Origin: Comamonadaceae bacterium ALPHA2B
GTDB lineage: Bacteria; Pseudomonadota; Gammaproteobacteria; Burkholderiales; Burkholderiaceae_C
Assembly: GCA_005503065.1 (NCBI GenBank)
Contig: SCOE01000014.1
Span: 1-64,000 of the forward strand
DNA: 64,000 nucleotides
Direction of reading: 5' to 3'
Shown: one piece after another, positions 38,297 to 49,571 of the stretch
How positions within the stretch are numbered: position 1 is the first letter of the stretch
How the letters are laid out: every line of letters begins with the position of its first letter
Program-made: the position numbers and the translations under genes
Notes under the pieces: model-generated
Told to the model about the DNA's origin: nothing
What the model saw: only the letters and a program-made list of their open reading frames with translations
Databases searched by the model: none

Positions 38297-38359
38297 GAAG
38301 CCCCCGATTGTCGCACTGCCGCAAAAAGCGGCAGTGACAATGCGGTTACGCCTCACTTT

Positions 38360-38407
38360 GCTATCAGAAAGATAGCTGCTCGCGCCCGCCGGACGGGCGC
38401 TGCGGCC
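38360..38407 (+). repeat. Intergenic hairpin repeat, family A, copy 3
   Basis: GCTATCAGAAAGATAGC then a GCGCCCG-CCGGA-CGGGCGC stem. It lies between the end of the metallopeptidase gene and the start of rhlE, both on the minus strand, in reversed orientation to them. Confidence 0.78.
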
Positions 38408-38440
38408 CCTTTTGGCCTGTCATCGCGAACCCGGCAGCCA

Positions 38441-39322
38441 TCAAAGGCTGTTGGTGTTGAAGGTGTCGCAGGCCTTGATCGAGCCGGTCTTGAAGCCGTT
38501 GGAGAACCAGCGCTGGCGCTGCGCGCTGGTGCCGTGCGTGAAGCTGTCGGGCACCACGGCGCGGCCGGCGGAGCGCTGCAGCGCGTCGTCGCCGATCTTC
38601 GCGGCCGCATTCATGGCCGACTCGATGTCGCCCTGCTCCAGGATCTGGCGCGCGTTGTTGGCCTTGTTGGCCCACACGCCGGCAAAGCAGTCGGCCTGCA
38701 GCTCCACGCGCACCGACAGCGCGTTCTGCTCGCGCTCGCTGATGCGGCCGCGCATCGAGTCGACCTTGCCGGTGATGCCCAGCTGGTTCTGCACATGGTG
38801 GCCCACCTCGTGCGCGATCACGTAGGCACGCGCGAATTCGCCGCCGGCGCCCAGCTGGCGCTGCAGCGTATCGAAGAAGCTCAGATCGATGTAGACCTTC
38901 TGGTCGCCGGGACAGTAGAACGGGCCCATCGCGCTCTGGCCGGTACCGCAGGCGGTGGGCGTCATGCCACGGAACAGGACGAGCTTGGGGTCGCGATACG
39001 TCGCGCCGCCAGCCTGGAAGATCGGCTTCCACACGTCTTCGGTGTCGGCCAGCACGGTGGAGACGAAGCGCGCCGCCTCGTCGTTGGCCGGGGGCGGATG
39101 GGCGGGACCCTGTTGCTGCTGCACCACCGGCGCGCCGTTGCCGGCGAACATGCTCAGCAGCGTGAGCGGGTTGATGCCGAAGATCCAGCCCGCGATCAGG
39201 GCCACGGCGATGGTGCCGAGCCCGACGCCGCGCCCGCCGATCGGCAGGCCGCCGAAGCCGCCGCCGCCTTCCGAGCGGCGATCTTCCACGTTGTCGGATT
39301 CGCGGTTGCCTTCCCATCTCAT
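38441..39322 (-). CDS. YpfJ-type neutral zinc metallopeptidase
   Basis: A 293-residue protein of the KPN_02809/YpfJ family. After a disordered Gly/Arg-rich cytosolic N-terminus (about 1-33) there is one membrane helix (about 34-58), a Pro/Gln linker, and a peptidase domain with AYVIAHEVGHHVQNQLG (zinc-binding HExxH, His171 and His175) followed by ELQADCFAGVW, which supplies the further ligand. MTPTACGTGQSAMGPFYCPGDQKVYID is the hallmark strand region. The topology puts the protease in the periplasm. Substrates are not established. Confidence 0.92.
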   Translation of the reverse strand: MRWEGNRESDNVEDRRSEGGGGFGGLPIGGRGVGLGTIAVALIAGWIFGINPLTLLSMFAGNGAPVVQQQQGPAHPPPANDEAARFVSTVLADTEDVWKPIFQAGGATYRDPKLVLFRGMTPTACGTGQSAMGPFYCPGDQKVYIDLSFFDTLQRQLGAGGEFARAYVIAHEVGHHVQNQLGITGKVDSMRGRISEREQNALSVRVELQADCFAGVWANKANNARQILEQGDIESAMNAAAKIGDDALQRSAGRAVVPDSFTHGTSAQRQRWFSNGFKTGSIKACDTFNTNSL

Positions 39323-39375
39323 GTCGTTCCCCTTGGCGCGTCCACCGCCGCGCGACGTGGCGTGATGGTACGCGC

Positions 39376-39627
39376 TCAGCGCACCGGCATGTCGCCGCCG
39401 GCGACCAGCATGCGGGCCGGTGCCAGGGCCGTCTCGGGAGACGAGGTGTCGGCCGGCGACGCCACCGCGACGCGCGCCTGCGCATCACGCTGCGCGGCCT
39501 GCAGCACCTGGCCGCGCGTCACCATGAACATGGCCGCGACCTGGGCCAGCACGACTGCCAGCAGCGCCGCGACGAACAGTGCGCGATAGGGCGAGAACTC
39601 GCCGTCGACGTGGAAGGGAGAGGACAT
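39376..39627 (-). CDS. Small single-pass membrane protein, hypothetical
   Basis: An 83-residue protein with one hydrophobic helix (YRALFVAALLAVVLAQVAAMF, about 14-34) after a short polar N-terminus. The rest is an Ala/Gln/Arg helix (VLQAAQRDAQARVAVA) and a Ser/Pro-rich tail. A ribosome site (AAGGAG) lies before ATG 39627. No family is recognised. It lies between the metallopeptidase and dcd on the same strand. Confidence 0.65.
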   Translation of the reverse strand: MSSPFHVDGEFSPYRALFVAALLAVVLAQVAAMFMVTRGQVLQAAQRDAQARVAVASPADTSSPETALAPARMLVAGGDMPVR

Positions 39628-39735
39628 GGCCGGCTCCTTGTGGATGTGCCGGCATGGTCTGCGCGCCCCCCCGCCGTGCCCACCGGCGCGCCGCGCATGA
39701 CCGTGTAGGACGCCGCAGGCCGCTCGTTCAGGCGC

Positions 39736-40302
39736 TCAGGCCTTGGGCAGCGTCACGCCGTGCTGGCCCTGGTACTTGCCGCCACGGTCCTTGTAGCTGG
39801 TCTCGCACACCTCGTCGCTCTCGAAGAACAGCACCTGGGCGCAACCCTCGCCGGCGTAGATCTTGGCCGGCAGCGGCGTGGTGTTGGAGAACTCCAGCGT
39901 CACGTAGCCTTCCCACTCGGGCTCGAAGGGCGTGACGTTGACGATGATGCCGCAACGCGCGTACGTGCTCTTGCCCAGGCAGATGGTCAGCACGTTGCGC
40001 GGGATGCGGAAGTACTCCACGGTGCGCGCCAGCGCGAAACTGTTGGGCGGGATGATGCAGCTGTCGCCATGGAAGTCGACGAAGCTCTTCTCGTCGAAGT
40101 GCTTGGGGTCTACCACCGTGCTGTGGATGTTGGTGAAGACCTTGAATTCCGGCGCGCAGCGGATGTCGTAGCCGTAGCTGCTGGTGCCGTAGCTGATGAG
40201 CTTGTGACCGTCACGCTCGCGCACCTGGCCCGGCTCGAAGGGCTCGATCATGCCGTGCTGCTCGGCCATGCGCCGGATCCATTTGTCGCTCTTGATGGAC
40301 AT
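39736..40302 (-). CDS. dcd: dCTP deaminase
   Basis: A 188-residue trimeric enzyme that deaminates dCTP to dUTP, feeding dTMP synthesis. Sequence blocks match the family: [14 protein letters not shown] near 34-47, [21 protein letters not shown] with the catalytic Glu region, [13 protein letters not shown] near 106-118, [25 protein letters not shown] and the terminal [19 protein letters not shown]. It is the monofunctional dCTP deaminase type, same length as E. coli Dcd. ATG 40302 has a GAGGG site. Confidence 0.95.
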   Translation of the reverse strand: MSIKSDKWIRRMAEQHGMIEPFEPGQVRERDGHKLISYGTSSYGYDIRCAPEFKVFTNIHSTVVDPKHFDEKSFVDFHGDSCIIPPNSFALARTVEYFRIPRNVLTICLGKSTYARCGIIVNVTPFEPEWEGYVTLEFSNTTPLPAKIYAGEGCAQVLFFESDEVCETSYKDRGGKYQGQHGVTLPKA

Positions 40303-40426
40303 GCCGCCCTCGTGTGTGTGTTCAGTGCTGGTGACGAATGCCCTGCAGTGCAGGGGCGCCCCGGCGGCACGTGGCGATGGCTGCGACGGCCGCGCGCGAG
40401 GGCGGCCATTTTGGCATGCGGCCCGG

Positions 40427-41716
40427 TCAGGCCGCGGCCGCCTGCGAGATCACCGTGCGCTCGACCAGCCGGTCGTCGCCCAGCACGATCATCGAGAAGA
40501 GCAGTTCCTCGACGTTCTGGGCGCGCGCCGTCTTGCGCGCCAGCAGCGGCGTGGCGGCAGGATTCAGCACCAGGAAGTCCGCCTCGCAGCCGGGCTGCAG
40601 GTTGCCCACCACGCCCGCCAGGCCCAGCGCCTCGGCCGCGGCGCCGGTGTGGCGCCACCACAGCTGCGAGGGCGCCAGGCTCAGGCCCGGCTTGGTCTGG
40701 CCTTCGCGGCCGACGTAGTACGCGGCCAGCATGGTATGGAAGGGACTGAAGCTGGTGCCGCCGCCGACGTCGCTGGCGAGGCCGTGGTGGTAGCCGATGC
40801 GCTGCGCGCCCTCGAAGTCGAAGAAGCCGCTGCCCAGGAACAGGTTGCTCGTGGGGCTGACCGCGGCCGCGGCGCCGGTCTCGCGCATGAGCGCGCGGTC
40901 GGCGTCGTCGAAATGGATGCAGTGCGCGTACACCGCGCGCTCGCGCATCAGCCGGAAGCCGACGTACACGTCGAGGTAGGAACGCGCCTTCGGAAACAGC
41001 TCGCGCACCCACTTCACCTCGTCGAGGTTCTCGGCCACGTGCGAATGGATCCAGGTGTCGCTGTAGGTGGTGGCCAGTTCGCCGGCACCGGCGAGCTGGG
41101 CGTCGGTGCAGCTGGGCGCGAAGCGCGGCGTGATCGCATAGCCCAGCCGGTCGACTTTGTGCCAGCGGCGGATCAGCGCCTCGGTGTCGACCAGGCTCTG
41201 CTCGGTCTGGTCGCGCACGCCGTCGGGCGAATGGCGGTCCTGCAGCACCTTGCCGCCGATCATGCGCAGCTTCCGCCGTTGCGAGGCCTCGAAGAAGGCG
41301 TCGACCGAGGCCGGGTGCGAGGTCGCGAAAGTCAGCGCGGTGGTGACGCCATTGCGCATCAGCTCGTCGAGGAAGAAGCCGGCCACCTCGGCCGAATGCG
41401 CCGGGTCGGCGAAGCGGCTCTCGGCCGGGAAGGTGTAGTTCTCGAGCCAGGGCAGCAGCCCTTCCGCGGGCGCACCGATGATGTCGGTCTGCGGAAAGTG
41501 GATGTGCATGTCGATGAAGCCCGGCGCCAGGATGCGGCCCGGCAGGTGCGTCACCGGCACGTCGGGATGGCGCGCCGACACGGCGCGGAAGTCGCCGGCG
41601 TCGAGCACGCGCTGGCGGCCCTGCGCGTCGGCGGCCACGACCAGCAGGCCGTCCTCGTCGTAGAGGGGGCGTCCGGCATCGTCGAAGCGCAGGAGGGCGG
41701 CACGGTAGGCAATCAT
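40427..41716 (-). CDS. guaD: Guanine deaminase
   Basis: A 429-residue amidohydrolase converting guanine to xanthine. The metal site begins with HIHFPQTD (His71 and His73) after LAPGFIDM; further metal and catalytic residues are in [11 protein letters not shown] near 240, the HCIHFDDAD segment near 275, and a late Asp in [23 protein letters not shown] is the guanine-deaminase-specific loop. Product xanthine is the substrate of the xanthine dehydrogenase encoded 15 kb downstream in this window. It is followed by dcd after 124 bases. Confidence 0.94.
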   Translation of the reverse strand: MIAYRAALLRFDDAGRPLYDEDGLLVVAADAQGRQRVLDAGDFRAVSARHPDVPVTHLPGRILAPGFIDMHIHFPQTDIIGAPAEGLLPWLENYTFPAESRFADPAHSAEVAGFFLDELMRNGVTTALTFATSHPASVDAFFEASQRRKLRMIGGKVLQDRHSPDGVRDQTEQSLVDTEALIRRWHKVDRLGYAITPRFAPSCTDAQLAGAGELATTYSDTWIHSHVAENLDEVKWVRELFPKARSYLDVYVGFRLMRERAVYAHCIHFDDADRALMRETGAAAAVSPTSNLFLGSGFFDFEGAQRIGYHHGLASDVGGGTSFSPFHTMLAAYYVGREGQTKPGLSLAPSQLWWRHTGAAAEALGLAGVVGNLQPGCEADFLVLNPAATPLLARKTARAQNVEELLFSMIVLGDDRLVERTVISQAAAA

Positions 41717-41809
41717 CGGATCAGCTTAACGAATTGCGCGCCGTCCGGGATATGCCTCGGCGGATAGCCGGCATCCGGCCGGCGTGTATGCGGGTGCGCG
41801 GTGCCGGGC

Positions 41810-43732
41810 TCAGGGGCCCTCGATGCGCACCTTGGCCGGCAGGGCTCCGAGCGAGGCCTCCAGTGCCGCACGCAAGGCGCCCGCCCGGGCGCCGGCAGGC
41901 ACGGTCACGCGCACGCCAGCGTCACCGTCGGCCTGCGCCTTCGGGCGTTCGGACGCTGCAACGCCCATCTGATCGGCAGCCTGCGCGATGAGCGCGTCGG
42001 CCACGCGGCAGGCGGCCATCTGCCGCAGCTCGGGCTTGAAGATCTTCCCCACGTTCGTCATCGGCATGTGGTCGACGAGGTACACGGCCTTGGGCCGGGC
42101 CGGCGCCTCGTCCACCCGCTCGGCGGCGAAGGCCAGCAGTTCCTCCGGCGTCGCCTGCGCGCCCGGGACCAGCGTCGCGAACACGACCGGCAACTCGCCG
42201 GCGTAGGCATCGGGGGCACCCACCGCGGCCGTGAGCTGCACGGCGGGGTGCGTGCCCAGCGCGTCCTCGATGGTCTTGGGGTCGATGTTGTGGCCGCTGC
42301 GGATGATCAGGTCCTTGGAGCGGCCGGTGAGGTTGAGCCGCTCGTCGCCGTCGAGCCAGCCCAGATCGCCGGTGGCCAGCCAGCCGTCGGGCGTGAAGGC
42401 CTTGGCCGTGTCCTTCTCGTCCAGAAAGCCCGAGAACAGGTTGGGCGACTTGAAGAGCACCATGCCCGTCTCGCCCGGTGCCACGTCCTGGTTGCTCGCG
42501 CCGCCCTGCACGTCGAGCGCGACGATGCGCAGCTGCGAATACGGCAGGCGAAAGCCCACGCAGCCCGCGGGCCCGACCACGCCCGGCGGCGTGATGGTGG
42601 AGATGCCCGCCATCTCGGTCATGCCCAGGCTCTCGTGCACGTGCAGGCCGAACTGGCGCTCGAAGCGCTGGCCCAGCTCGGGCGGCAGCACGGCGGCGCC
42701 GGTGCGGCAGTAGCGGATGGAGGAGATGTCGGCGCCATCCAGCGGCACGTTCGCCAGCGCGGCCAGCACGGTGGGCACGGCCGAGAGCGAGGTCGGCTTG
42801 TACTTGTCGACCAGGCGCCAGTAGTTCGCCAGCACTTCCTTGTTGCGCATCAGCGCGGTGGTGGGAATGATGACCTCGACCCCGGCCGACAGCGACGCCA
42901 GCGAGGCCGGCAACACGCCCGCGACGTGGAAGAGCGGGTAGCCGTTGATGGTGATGTCCTGCGGTCCCAGTCCCGTGAGCTGCACGCCCGCCCAGGCCGT
43001 GAACACCTGGGCGCCGTGGCTGTGGCGCGCCAGCTTGGGCGCGCCGGTGGTGCCGCCGGTGTGGAAGTAGGCGGCGATGTCGGCGGGCGCGATGTCTCGG
43101 CCGCTCACCAGGCGGTCGGCCGGCTGCGCGGCGCGCACGGCCGCGAAATCGGCCACGCCCTCCGGCAGCAGCGGCGCTGCGTCTTCGTTCAACGGCGCCA
43201 CGCGCAGCACCTGCACCAGCGTCGGCACCTGGCCGCGGATGCGCATCGCCTTGGACCACATGCCCGATTCGTCGTCGTTCCCCCAGGTGATCAGCACCTT
43301 GGCGCGGGCGGCGTTCATGAGCGACACCAGCTTCTCGTCGGTGAGCAGCGGGTTGAGCGGCTGCACGATGCCGGCCGCCTCGCCGCCCCAGAGGGCCAGG
43401 TGGTACTCCAGGCAGCCGGGCAGCAGCACGGCGACCGCGTCCTGCGGGCCCACGCCGAGGGCGTGCAGCGCATTGGCGGTCTGGTGGATGCCGGCCAGCA
43501 GCTGCACGTAGCTCCAGCGCAGCGGCGCGTCGGCCGGGTTGCCGGTGCGCAGGAAGGTCAGCGCCGGCTTGTGGCCGAAGGCGGCGGCCGAGTTGCGGAA
43601 GATCTCGTAGGTGCTGCGGACGGTCAGCGCCTCGGCCAGCGGCGTGGCCTCGAGGCGTCGCACGTCGTCGATGTGGCGGATGGGCGCGGCGGCCGAGAAC
43701 GCGGCCGACGGGGTGGGAGGAGCAAGGGGCAT
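41810..43732 (-). CDS. Acyl-CoA synthetase (AMP-dependent, ANL superfamily)
   Basis: A 640-residue adenylate-forming ligase that joins a carboxylic acid to CoA with ATP. The P-loop-like A3 motif is YFHTGGTTGAPKLARHSHG near 215, A5 is ESLGMTEMAGIS, A7/A8 is GWLATGDLGWLDGDERLNLTGRSKDLIIRSGHNI, and the catalytic Lys of A10 is in NVGKIFKPELR. The N-terminus is longer than in FadD, and the A3 region is of the long-chain/cyclohexane-type ligase class; the natural acid cannot be read. It starts at ATG 43732 and ends 93 bases upstream of guaD on the same strand. Confidence 0.9.
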   Translation of the reverse strand: MPLAPPTPSAAFSAAAPIRHIDDVRRLEATPLAEALTVRSTYEIFRNSAAAFGHKPALTFLRTGNPADAPLRWSYVQLLAGIHQTANALHALGVGPQDAVAVLLPGCLEYHLALWGGEAAGIVQPLNPLLTDEKLVSLMNAARAKVLITWGNDDESGMWSKAMRIRGQVPTLVQVLRVAPLNEDAAPLLPEGVADFAAVRAAQPADRLVSGRDIAPADIAAYFHTGGTTGAPKLARHSHGAQVFTAWAGVQLTGLGPQDITINGYPLFHVAGVLPASLASLSAGVEVIIPTTALMRNKEVLANYWRLVDKYKPTSLSAVPTVLAALANVPLDGADISSIRYCRTGAAVLPPELGQRFERQFGLHVHESLGMTEMAGISTITPPGVVGPAGCVGFRLPYSQLRIVALDVQGGASNQDVAPGETGMVLFKSPNLFSGFLDEKDTAKAFTPDGWLATGDLGWLDGDERLNLTGRSKDLIIRSGHNIDPKTIEDALGTHPAVQLTAAVGAPDAYAGELPVVFATLVPGAQATPEELLAFAAERVDEAPARPKAVYLVDHMPMTNVGKIFKPELRQMAACRVADALIAQAADQMGVAASERPKAQADGDAGVRVTVPAGARAGALRAALEASLGALPAKVRIEGP

Positions 43733-43864
43733 GGGCGGATCCTTCGGACGCCCCGGCCACCGCGCGGGCGGCCGGGCGCCGCGCGATCGTAGCGCCGCGC
43801 CGCGCGCCCTCCCAGGCCGCGAGTCACCCGCGGGTCAGTGCCGGAACTTTCAAGCCGAATCAGC

Positions 43865-43910
43865 CTGCAGCGCCCGTGGATCGGGCGCGGGCAGCTATGA
43901 AAACGATAGC
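43865..43910 (-). repeat. Intergenic hairpin repeat, family A, copy 4
   Basis: On the minus strand it reads GCTATCGTTTTCATAGC followed by a GCGCCCG-ATCCA-CGGGCGC stem, starting 8 bases after the stop of the BMP gene. It is placed and oriented as a terminator for that gene. Confidence 0.78.
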
Positions 43911-43917
43911 ATCCGGC

Positions 43918-45018
43918 TCAGCGGGCGAGGCGCCCCTGCACGCCCTCGGCCAGCCAGTTCATCTGCAGGATCTGCCCGTCGGTGAGCGCGCTGCCCTTGG
44001 CGATGGCCACATGGCCCTCGTTGTCGCGCACATCCTGTGCGCCGGCAGCAAAGGGTTGCAGCCGCCCTGCGGCGATGTCCTGCTGCCGCGCGAGCACCTC
44101 CTGGCGCACGGCGTCCGGCACCTTGGGGCCGAAGTCGCCGACGCGGACCATGCCCTCCTTCACGCCGCCCCAGGTGTCCTCGCTTTTCCAGGTGCCGTCG
44201 AGCACCGCCCGGGCGCGGCGCGTGTCGTAGTCGCCCCAGCGGTGGGTGACGGCGACGAGCTGCGCATCCGGCGCCACCTGGCGCATGTCGGAGTGGTAGG
44301 CGACGGCCCAGCGGCCGCGGTCCTGCGCGGCCTTCATCACGGCCGTGGAGCCGGTGTGGAAGGCGATCACGTCCACGCCCTGGTCGAACAGGCGCATGGC
44401 GGCGTCGCGCTCCTGCGGCGGGTCGAACCAGACGTTGAGCCACACCACCTTGACCTGCGCCTTCGGGTTGACCGAACGCATGCCCAGCGTGAAGGCGTTC
44501 AGGCCCTGCAGCACCTCGGGAATCGGGAAGCCCGCCACGTAGCCGGCGATGTTCGACTTCGTCATGCGGCCCGCCGCCACGCCCGCGAGGTAGCGGCCTT
44601 CGTAGTAGCGCGCGTTGGCCGTGGCCACGTTGGGCGCGCGCTTGTAGCCGGTGATGGATTCGAACTTCACCTCGGGGAAGTCCTTGGCCACCTTCAGCGT
44701 CGGCTCCATGTAGCCGAAGCTCGGCGTGAAGATGAGCCGGTTGCCCTGCATCGCGAGGTCGCGGATCACGCGCTCGGCGTCGGCGCCTTCGGCCACGTTC
44801 TCGACGTAGGTGGTCTTCACCTGCCCCGGCAGTGCCGCCTCGATGGCCTTGCGGCCCTCGTCGTGCTGGCGCACCCAGCCGGCATCGGACAGCGGCGCCA
44901 CGTAGACGAAGCCGATCTTCAGCGGCTCGGCGGGCGGCTTCTGCGCCAGGGTGGGGAGACAAAAGGAAAAAGTCGCGGCGCACGCCAGAACGGCGCGGCC
45001 GACGAGGTTTTTGTACAT
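43918..45018 (-). CDS. BMP family ABC transporter substrate-binding protein (stand-alone)
   Basis: A 366-residue periplasmic receptor of the basic membrane protein family, whose members bind purine nucleosides or bases (PnrA type). A signal peptide (MYKNLVGRAVLACAATFSF, cleaved near LAQ-KP at 25) is followed by LKIGFVYVAPLSDAGW, GNRLIFTPSFGYMEPTLKVA, KFESITGYKRAPNVATANARYYEGRYLAG and VWLNVWFDPPQERDAA. ATG 45018 has a GAGGAAC site. It has no permease neighbours and is a paralogue of the receptor at 48334. Its 248-base leader contains a promoter-like box, a terminator-like hairpin and alternative stems (45053-45163), suggesting control by attenuation. Confidence 0.92.
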   Translation of the reverse strand: MYKNLVGRAVLACAATFSFCLPTLAQKPPAEPLKIGFVYVAPLSDAGWVRQHDEGRKAIEAALPGQVKTTYVENVAEGADAERVIRDLAMQGNRLIFTPSFGYMEPTLKVAKDFPEVKFESITGYKRAPNVATANARYYEGRYLAGVAAGRMTKSNIAGYVAGFPIPEVLQGLNAFTLGMRSVNPKAQVKVVWLNVWFDPPQERDAAMRLFDQGVDVIAFHTGSTAVMKAAQDRGRWAVAYHSDMRQVAPDAQLVAVTHRWGDYDTRRARAVLDGTWKSEDTWGGVKEGMVRVGDFGPKVPDAVRQEVLARQQDIAAGRLQPFAAGAQDVRDNEGHVAIAKGSALTDGQILQMNWLAEGVQGRLAR

Positions 45019-45052
45019 GGTGTTCCTCTACATGGCCCCGGTGACAAGGAAG

Positions 45053-45096
45053 CCCCTCGGTCGATCGCATCGCATCGACCGATCCCCCGAGGGGAT
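45053..45096 (-). promoter_or_regulatory. Mutually exclusive leader hairpins before the BMP gene
   Basis: A long stem pairs 45053-45060 with 45087-45094 and encloses a perfect inner stem (45058-45065 with 45074-45081). A competing small hairpin pairs 45082-45087 with 45091-45096. Both use bases 45087-45094, so they cannot coexist. The region lies 35 bases before the start codon. Confidence 0.45.
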
Positions 45097-45123
45097 GCTT
45101 TTCGTCTTGGGGCGGCCCAGCGA

Positions 45124-45163
45124 CGAAAAACAAACGCGCTGCAGCCGGGACGCCTGCAGCGCG
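45124..45163 (-). terminator. Rho-independent terminator-like hairpin in the BMP leader
   Basis: CGCGCTGCAG and CTGCAGCGCG form a perfect 10-bp stem (45154-45163 with 45135-45144). On the minus strand it is followed by TTTGTTTTTC. It lies between the candidate -10 box and the BMP gene, so it would stop transcription early unless overridden. Confidence 0.6.
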
Positions 45164-45170
45164 AACCGCG

Positions 45171-45176
45171 ATTGTA
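45171..45176 (-). promoter_or_regulatory. Candidate -10 box for the BMP gene
   Basis: TACAAT on the minus strand, in the context CTACAATCGCGG. No clear -35 element is visible. Transcription would begin only a few bases before the terminator-like hairpin. Confidence 0.45.
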
Positions 45177-45266
45177 GAAGCCCGCCCGGCAGGCCTCGGC
45201 GCTGGCGAAGCCCACCGACGCCATTCGGCAGGGGCCGCCGGCGCAGATCGCCGCAGAATCGACGGC

Positions 45267-46511
45267 ATGTCTTCCGCGGCCACCGAAGCGCCCTCCAGAA
45301 CGACCGACGAAGGCCCGTGGCGCCGCAACCTCGCGGTGTGCATGTTCGGCTCGTTCACGACCATCGTGGCGATGACCCTGCTGCTGCCCTTCCTGCCGTT
45401 GTACGTCGAGCAGCTGGGCGTGAAGGACCATGCGGCCATCGTGCAATGGTCGGGCGCGGCCTACGGTGCGACCTTCCTCACGGCCGCGCTGGTGGCGCCG
45501 CTGTGGGGCCGGCTGGCCGACCTGTATGGCCGCAAGCTGATGCTCATCCGCGCCAGCCTGGGCATGGCCGTGGCCATGGCGCTGATCGGCATCGCGCAGG
45601 ACGTCTGGCAGCTCGTCGGCCTGCGGCTGCTGGCCGGCCTGCTGGGCGGTTACGCGTCGGGCTCGATGCTGCTGGTGGCCACGCAGACGCCCAAGGCCCG
45701 TTCGGGCTGGGCGCTGGGCACCATGTCCTCGGCCATCATGGCGGGCAACCTCGTCGGCCCGCTGGTCGGCGGCGCACTGCCGCCGCTGATCGGCATCCGC
45801 GCGACCTTCCTCGCCGCCGGCGCGGTGATCTTCGTGGCCTTCCTGGCCACCGCCCTGCTGATCCGCGAGGCGCCGCGGCCCCGCGACGCCAAGGGCATGC
45901 CCGTGGGCGCCGGCTGGGCCTCGATCCCCGACAAGGGGCCGGTCGCGGCCATGTTCGTCACCGGCATGCTGCTGATGCTGGCCAACATGTCGATCGAGCC
46001 GATCATCACCGTCTACGTGGCGACGCTGGTGCGCGACGCGTCGCAGGTCACGCTGGTGGCCGGCGTGGTGATGTCCGCCGCCGCGCTGGGCAGCATCCTG
46101 TCGGCCGCGCGCCTGGGCCGACTGGCCGACCGCATCGGGCACTGGAACGTGATCGTCGCCTGTCTCGCGGTATCGGCGCTGCTCCTGGTGCCGCAGGCCT
46201 TCGTCACCGCCGGCTGGCAGCTGGTGGCGCTGCGCTTCCTCATGGGGCTGTCGCTCGGCGGGCTGCTGCCCTGCATCGCGGCCGTGATCCGCCACCATGT
46301 GCCCGAGAACGCCGCGGGCCAGATGCTGGGCTGGTCGGTGTCGGCGCAGTACGTGGGCCAGGTCGCCGGGCCGTTGATGGGCGGGTACGTCGGCGGGCAC
46401 GCCGGCATGCGGGCGGTGTTCATCGGCACCTGCGTGCTCATGGGCGCAGGTGCGTTGGGCAACGCATGGGCGCAGCGGCGCCGCCGGATGGCGCAGGACG
46501 CCGCGTCCTGA
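45267..46511 (+). CDS. MFS transporter (drug-efflux type)
   Basis: A 414-residue transporter with twelve predicted membrane helices in two halves. The cytoplasmic loop 2-3 motif APLWGRLADLYGRKLMLIRA (motif A) and its second-half echo SAARLGRLADRIG are clear, and GGYASGSMLLVATQTPK precedes a motif-C-like GNLVGPLVGGALPP in helix 5, which marks antiporters of the drug-efflux groups. The substrate is unknown. It is divergent from the BMP gene and alone on the plus strand in a 20-kb block of minus-strand genes. Confidence 0.9.
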   Translation: MSSAATEAPSRTTDEGPWRRNLAVCMFGSFTTIVAMTLLLPFLPLYVEQLGVKDHAAIVQWSGAAYGATFLTAALVAPLWGRLADLYGRKLMLIRASLGMAVAMALIGIAQDVWQLVGLRLLAGLLGGYASGSMLLVATQTPKARSGWALGTMSSAIMAGNLVGPLVGGALPPLIGIRATFLAAGAVIFVAFLATALLIREAPRPRDAKGMPVGAGWASIPDKGPVAAMFVTGMLLMLANMSIEPIITVYVATLVRDASQVTLVAGVVMSAAALGSILSAARLGRLADRIGHWNVIVACLAVSALLLVPQAFVTAGWQLVALRFLMGLSLGGLLPCIAAVIRHHVPENAAGQMLGWSVSAQYVGQVAGPLMGGYVGGHAGMRAVFIGTCVLMGAGALGNAWAQRRRRMAQDAAS

Positions 46512-46582
46512 TGCATGGCGGCCCCGCAGAACGACGCAGCGCTGCTGCGCAAGCGGAGGCCGGCCGGCCCCCGGGTGACGCC

Positions 46583-46885
46583 CTAGCCGGGTAGCTTGGC
46601 CGCGAGCACGTCGACCTTCTGGATCGAGGGCGGTTCCGAGAACAGCTCGCCCGCCTGCGCCATCAAGGCCGCCGCCACCTTGCCGGACAGATGCGCCTGG
46701 CGGCCTGATTCATCGGGGAAGGCATCGAAGATGCCGAAGGTGGTCGGCCCCAGGCGAATGCCGAACCAGGCCGTCGTGGCCGGCTCCTCCATGACGAGAG
46801 GGAGACCCCCCAGCAGGAAATTCTCGACCTCTTTCTCTTTGCCCGGCTTCGCTTCGAGACGGACGAACAACGCGACGGTGACCAT
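46583..46885 (-). CDS. Antibiotic biosynthesis monooxygenase (ABM) domain protein
   Basis: A 100-residue dimeric alpha-beta barrel protein. VTVALFVRLEAKPGKEKEVENFL is the first strand-helix, TTAWFGIRLGPTTFGIFDAFPDE the central sheet and HLSGKVAAALMAQAGELFSEPP the last helix, all typical of YgiN/ABM-type quinol monooxygenases. ATG 46885 is chosen because AAGGAAAG precedes it; the longer open frame upstream is not conserved. Some relatives oxidise quinols without cofactor, but many have unknown roles. Convergent with the MFS gene. Confidence 0.85.
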   Translation of the reverse strand: MVTVALFVRLEAKPGKEKEVENFLLGGLPLVMEEPATTAWFGIRLGPTTFGIFDAFPDESGRQAHLSGKVAAALMAQAGELFSEPPSIQKVDVLAAKLPG

Positions 46886-47043
46886 GACGGCTTTCCTTTC
46901 GATCCACGACGCGGGGGACCGGAATGGGTCGCATCGGGCACCCAGTCTGCGCCTTTCCAATGCCCATGTCGGGAACATCTTTCGTGCATGGGACCGATCG
47001 CTGCGAGCACCGACCGCTCGCCGGCGGCGCTCGGTGCCGGGCC

Positions 47044-47090
47044 GCTATCCTTTCGATAGCGGCCTGCCCAGGAAGGACGGGCGCCGCAGC
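47044..47090 (+). repeat. Intergenic hairpin repeat, family A, copy 5
   Basis: GCTATCCTTTCGATAGC, then a less perfect GCCTGCCC...GGGCGCCGC arm. It lies 19 bases beyond the 3' end of the adenine deaminase gene, in reversed orientation to it. Confidence 0.7.
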
Positions 47091-47108
47091 CCGATTTCCT
47101 TCGAAGCG

Positions 47109-49503
<2,395 letters not shown>

Positions 49504-49571
49504 GAAAGAGATCCTCGACAGGACAGGTTGGCTGGAAAAAGGACTCGCGATTATGAATGCCCCGGCCGAGC

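Noticed and set aside
45050-45180. Firm assignment of a known riboswitch class to the BMP leader
   Set aside because: I could not match a conserved aptamer consensus by eye; only the hairpins and the T-rich tract are certain.
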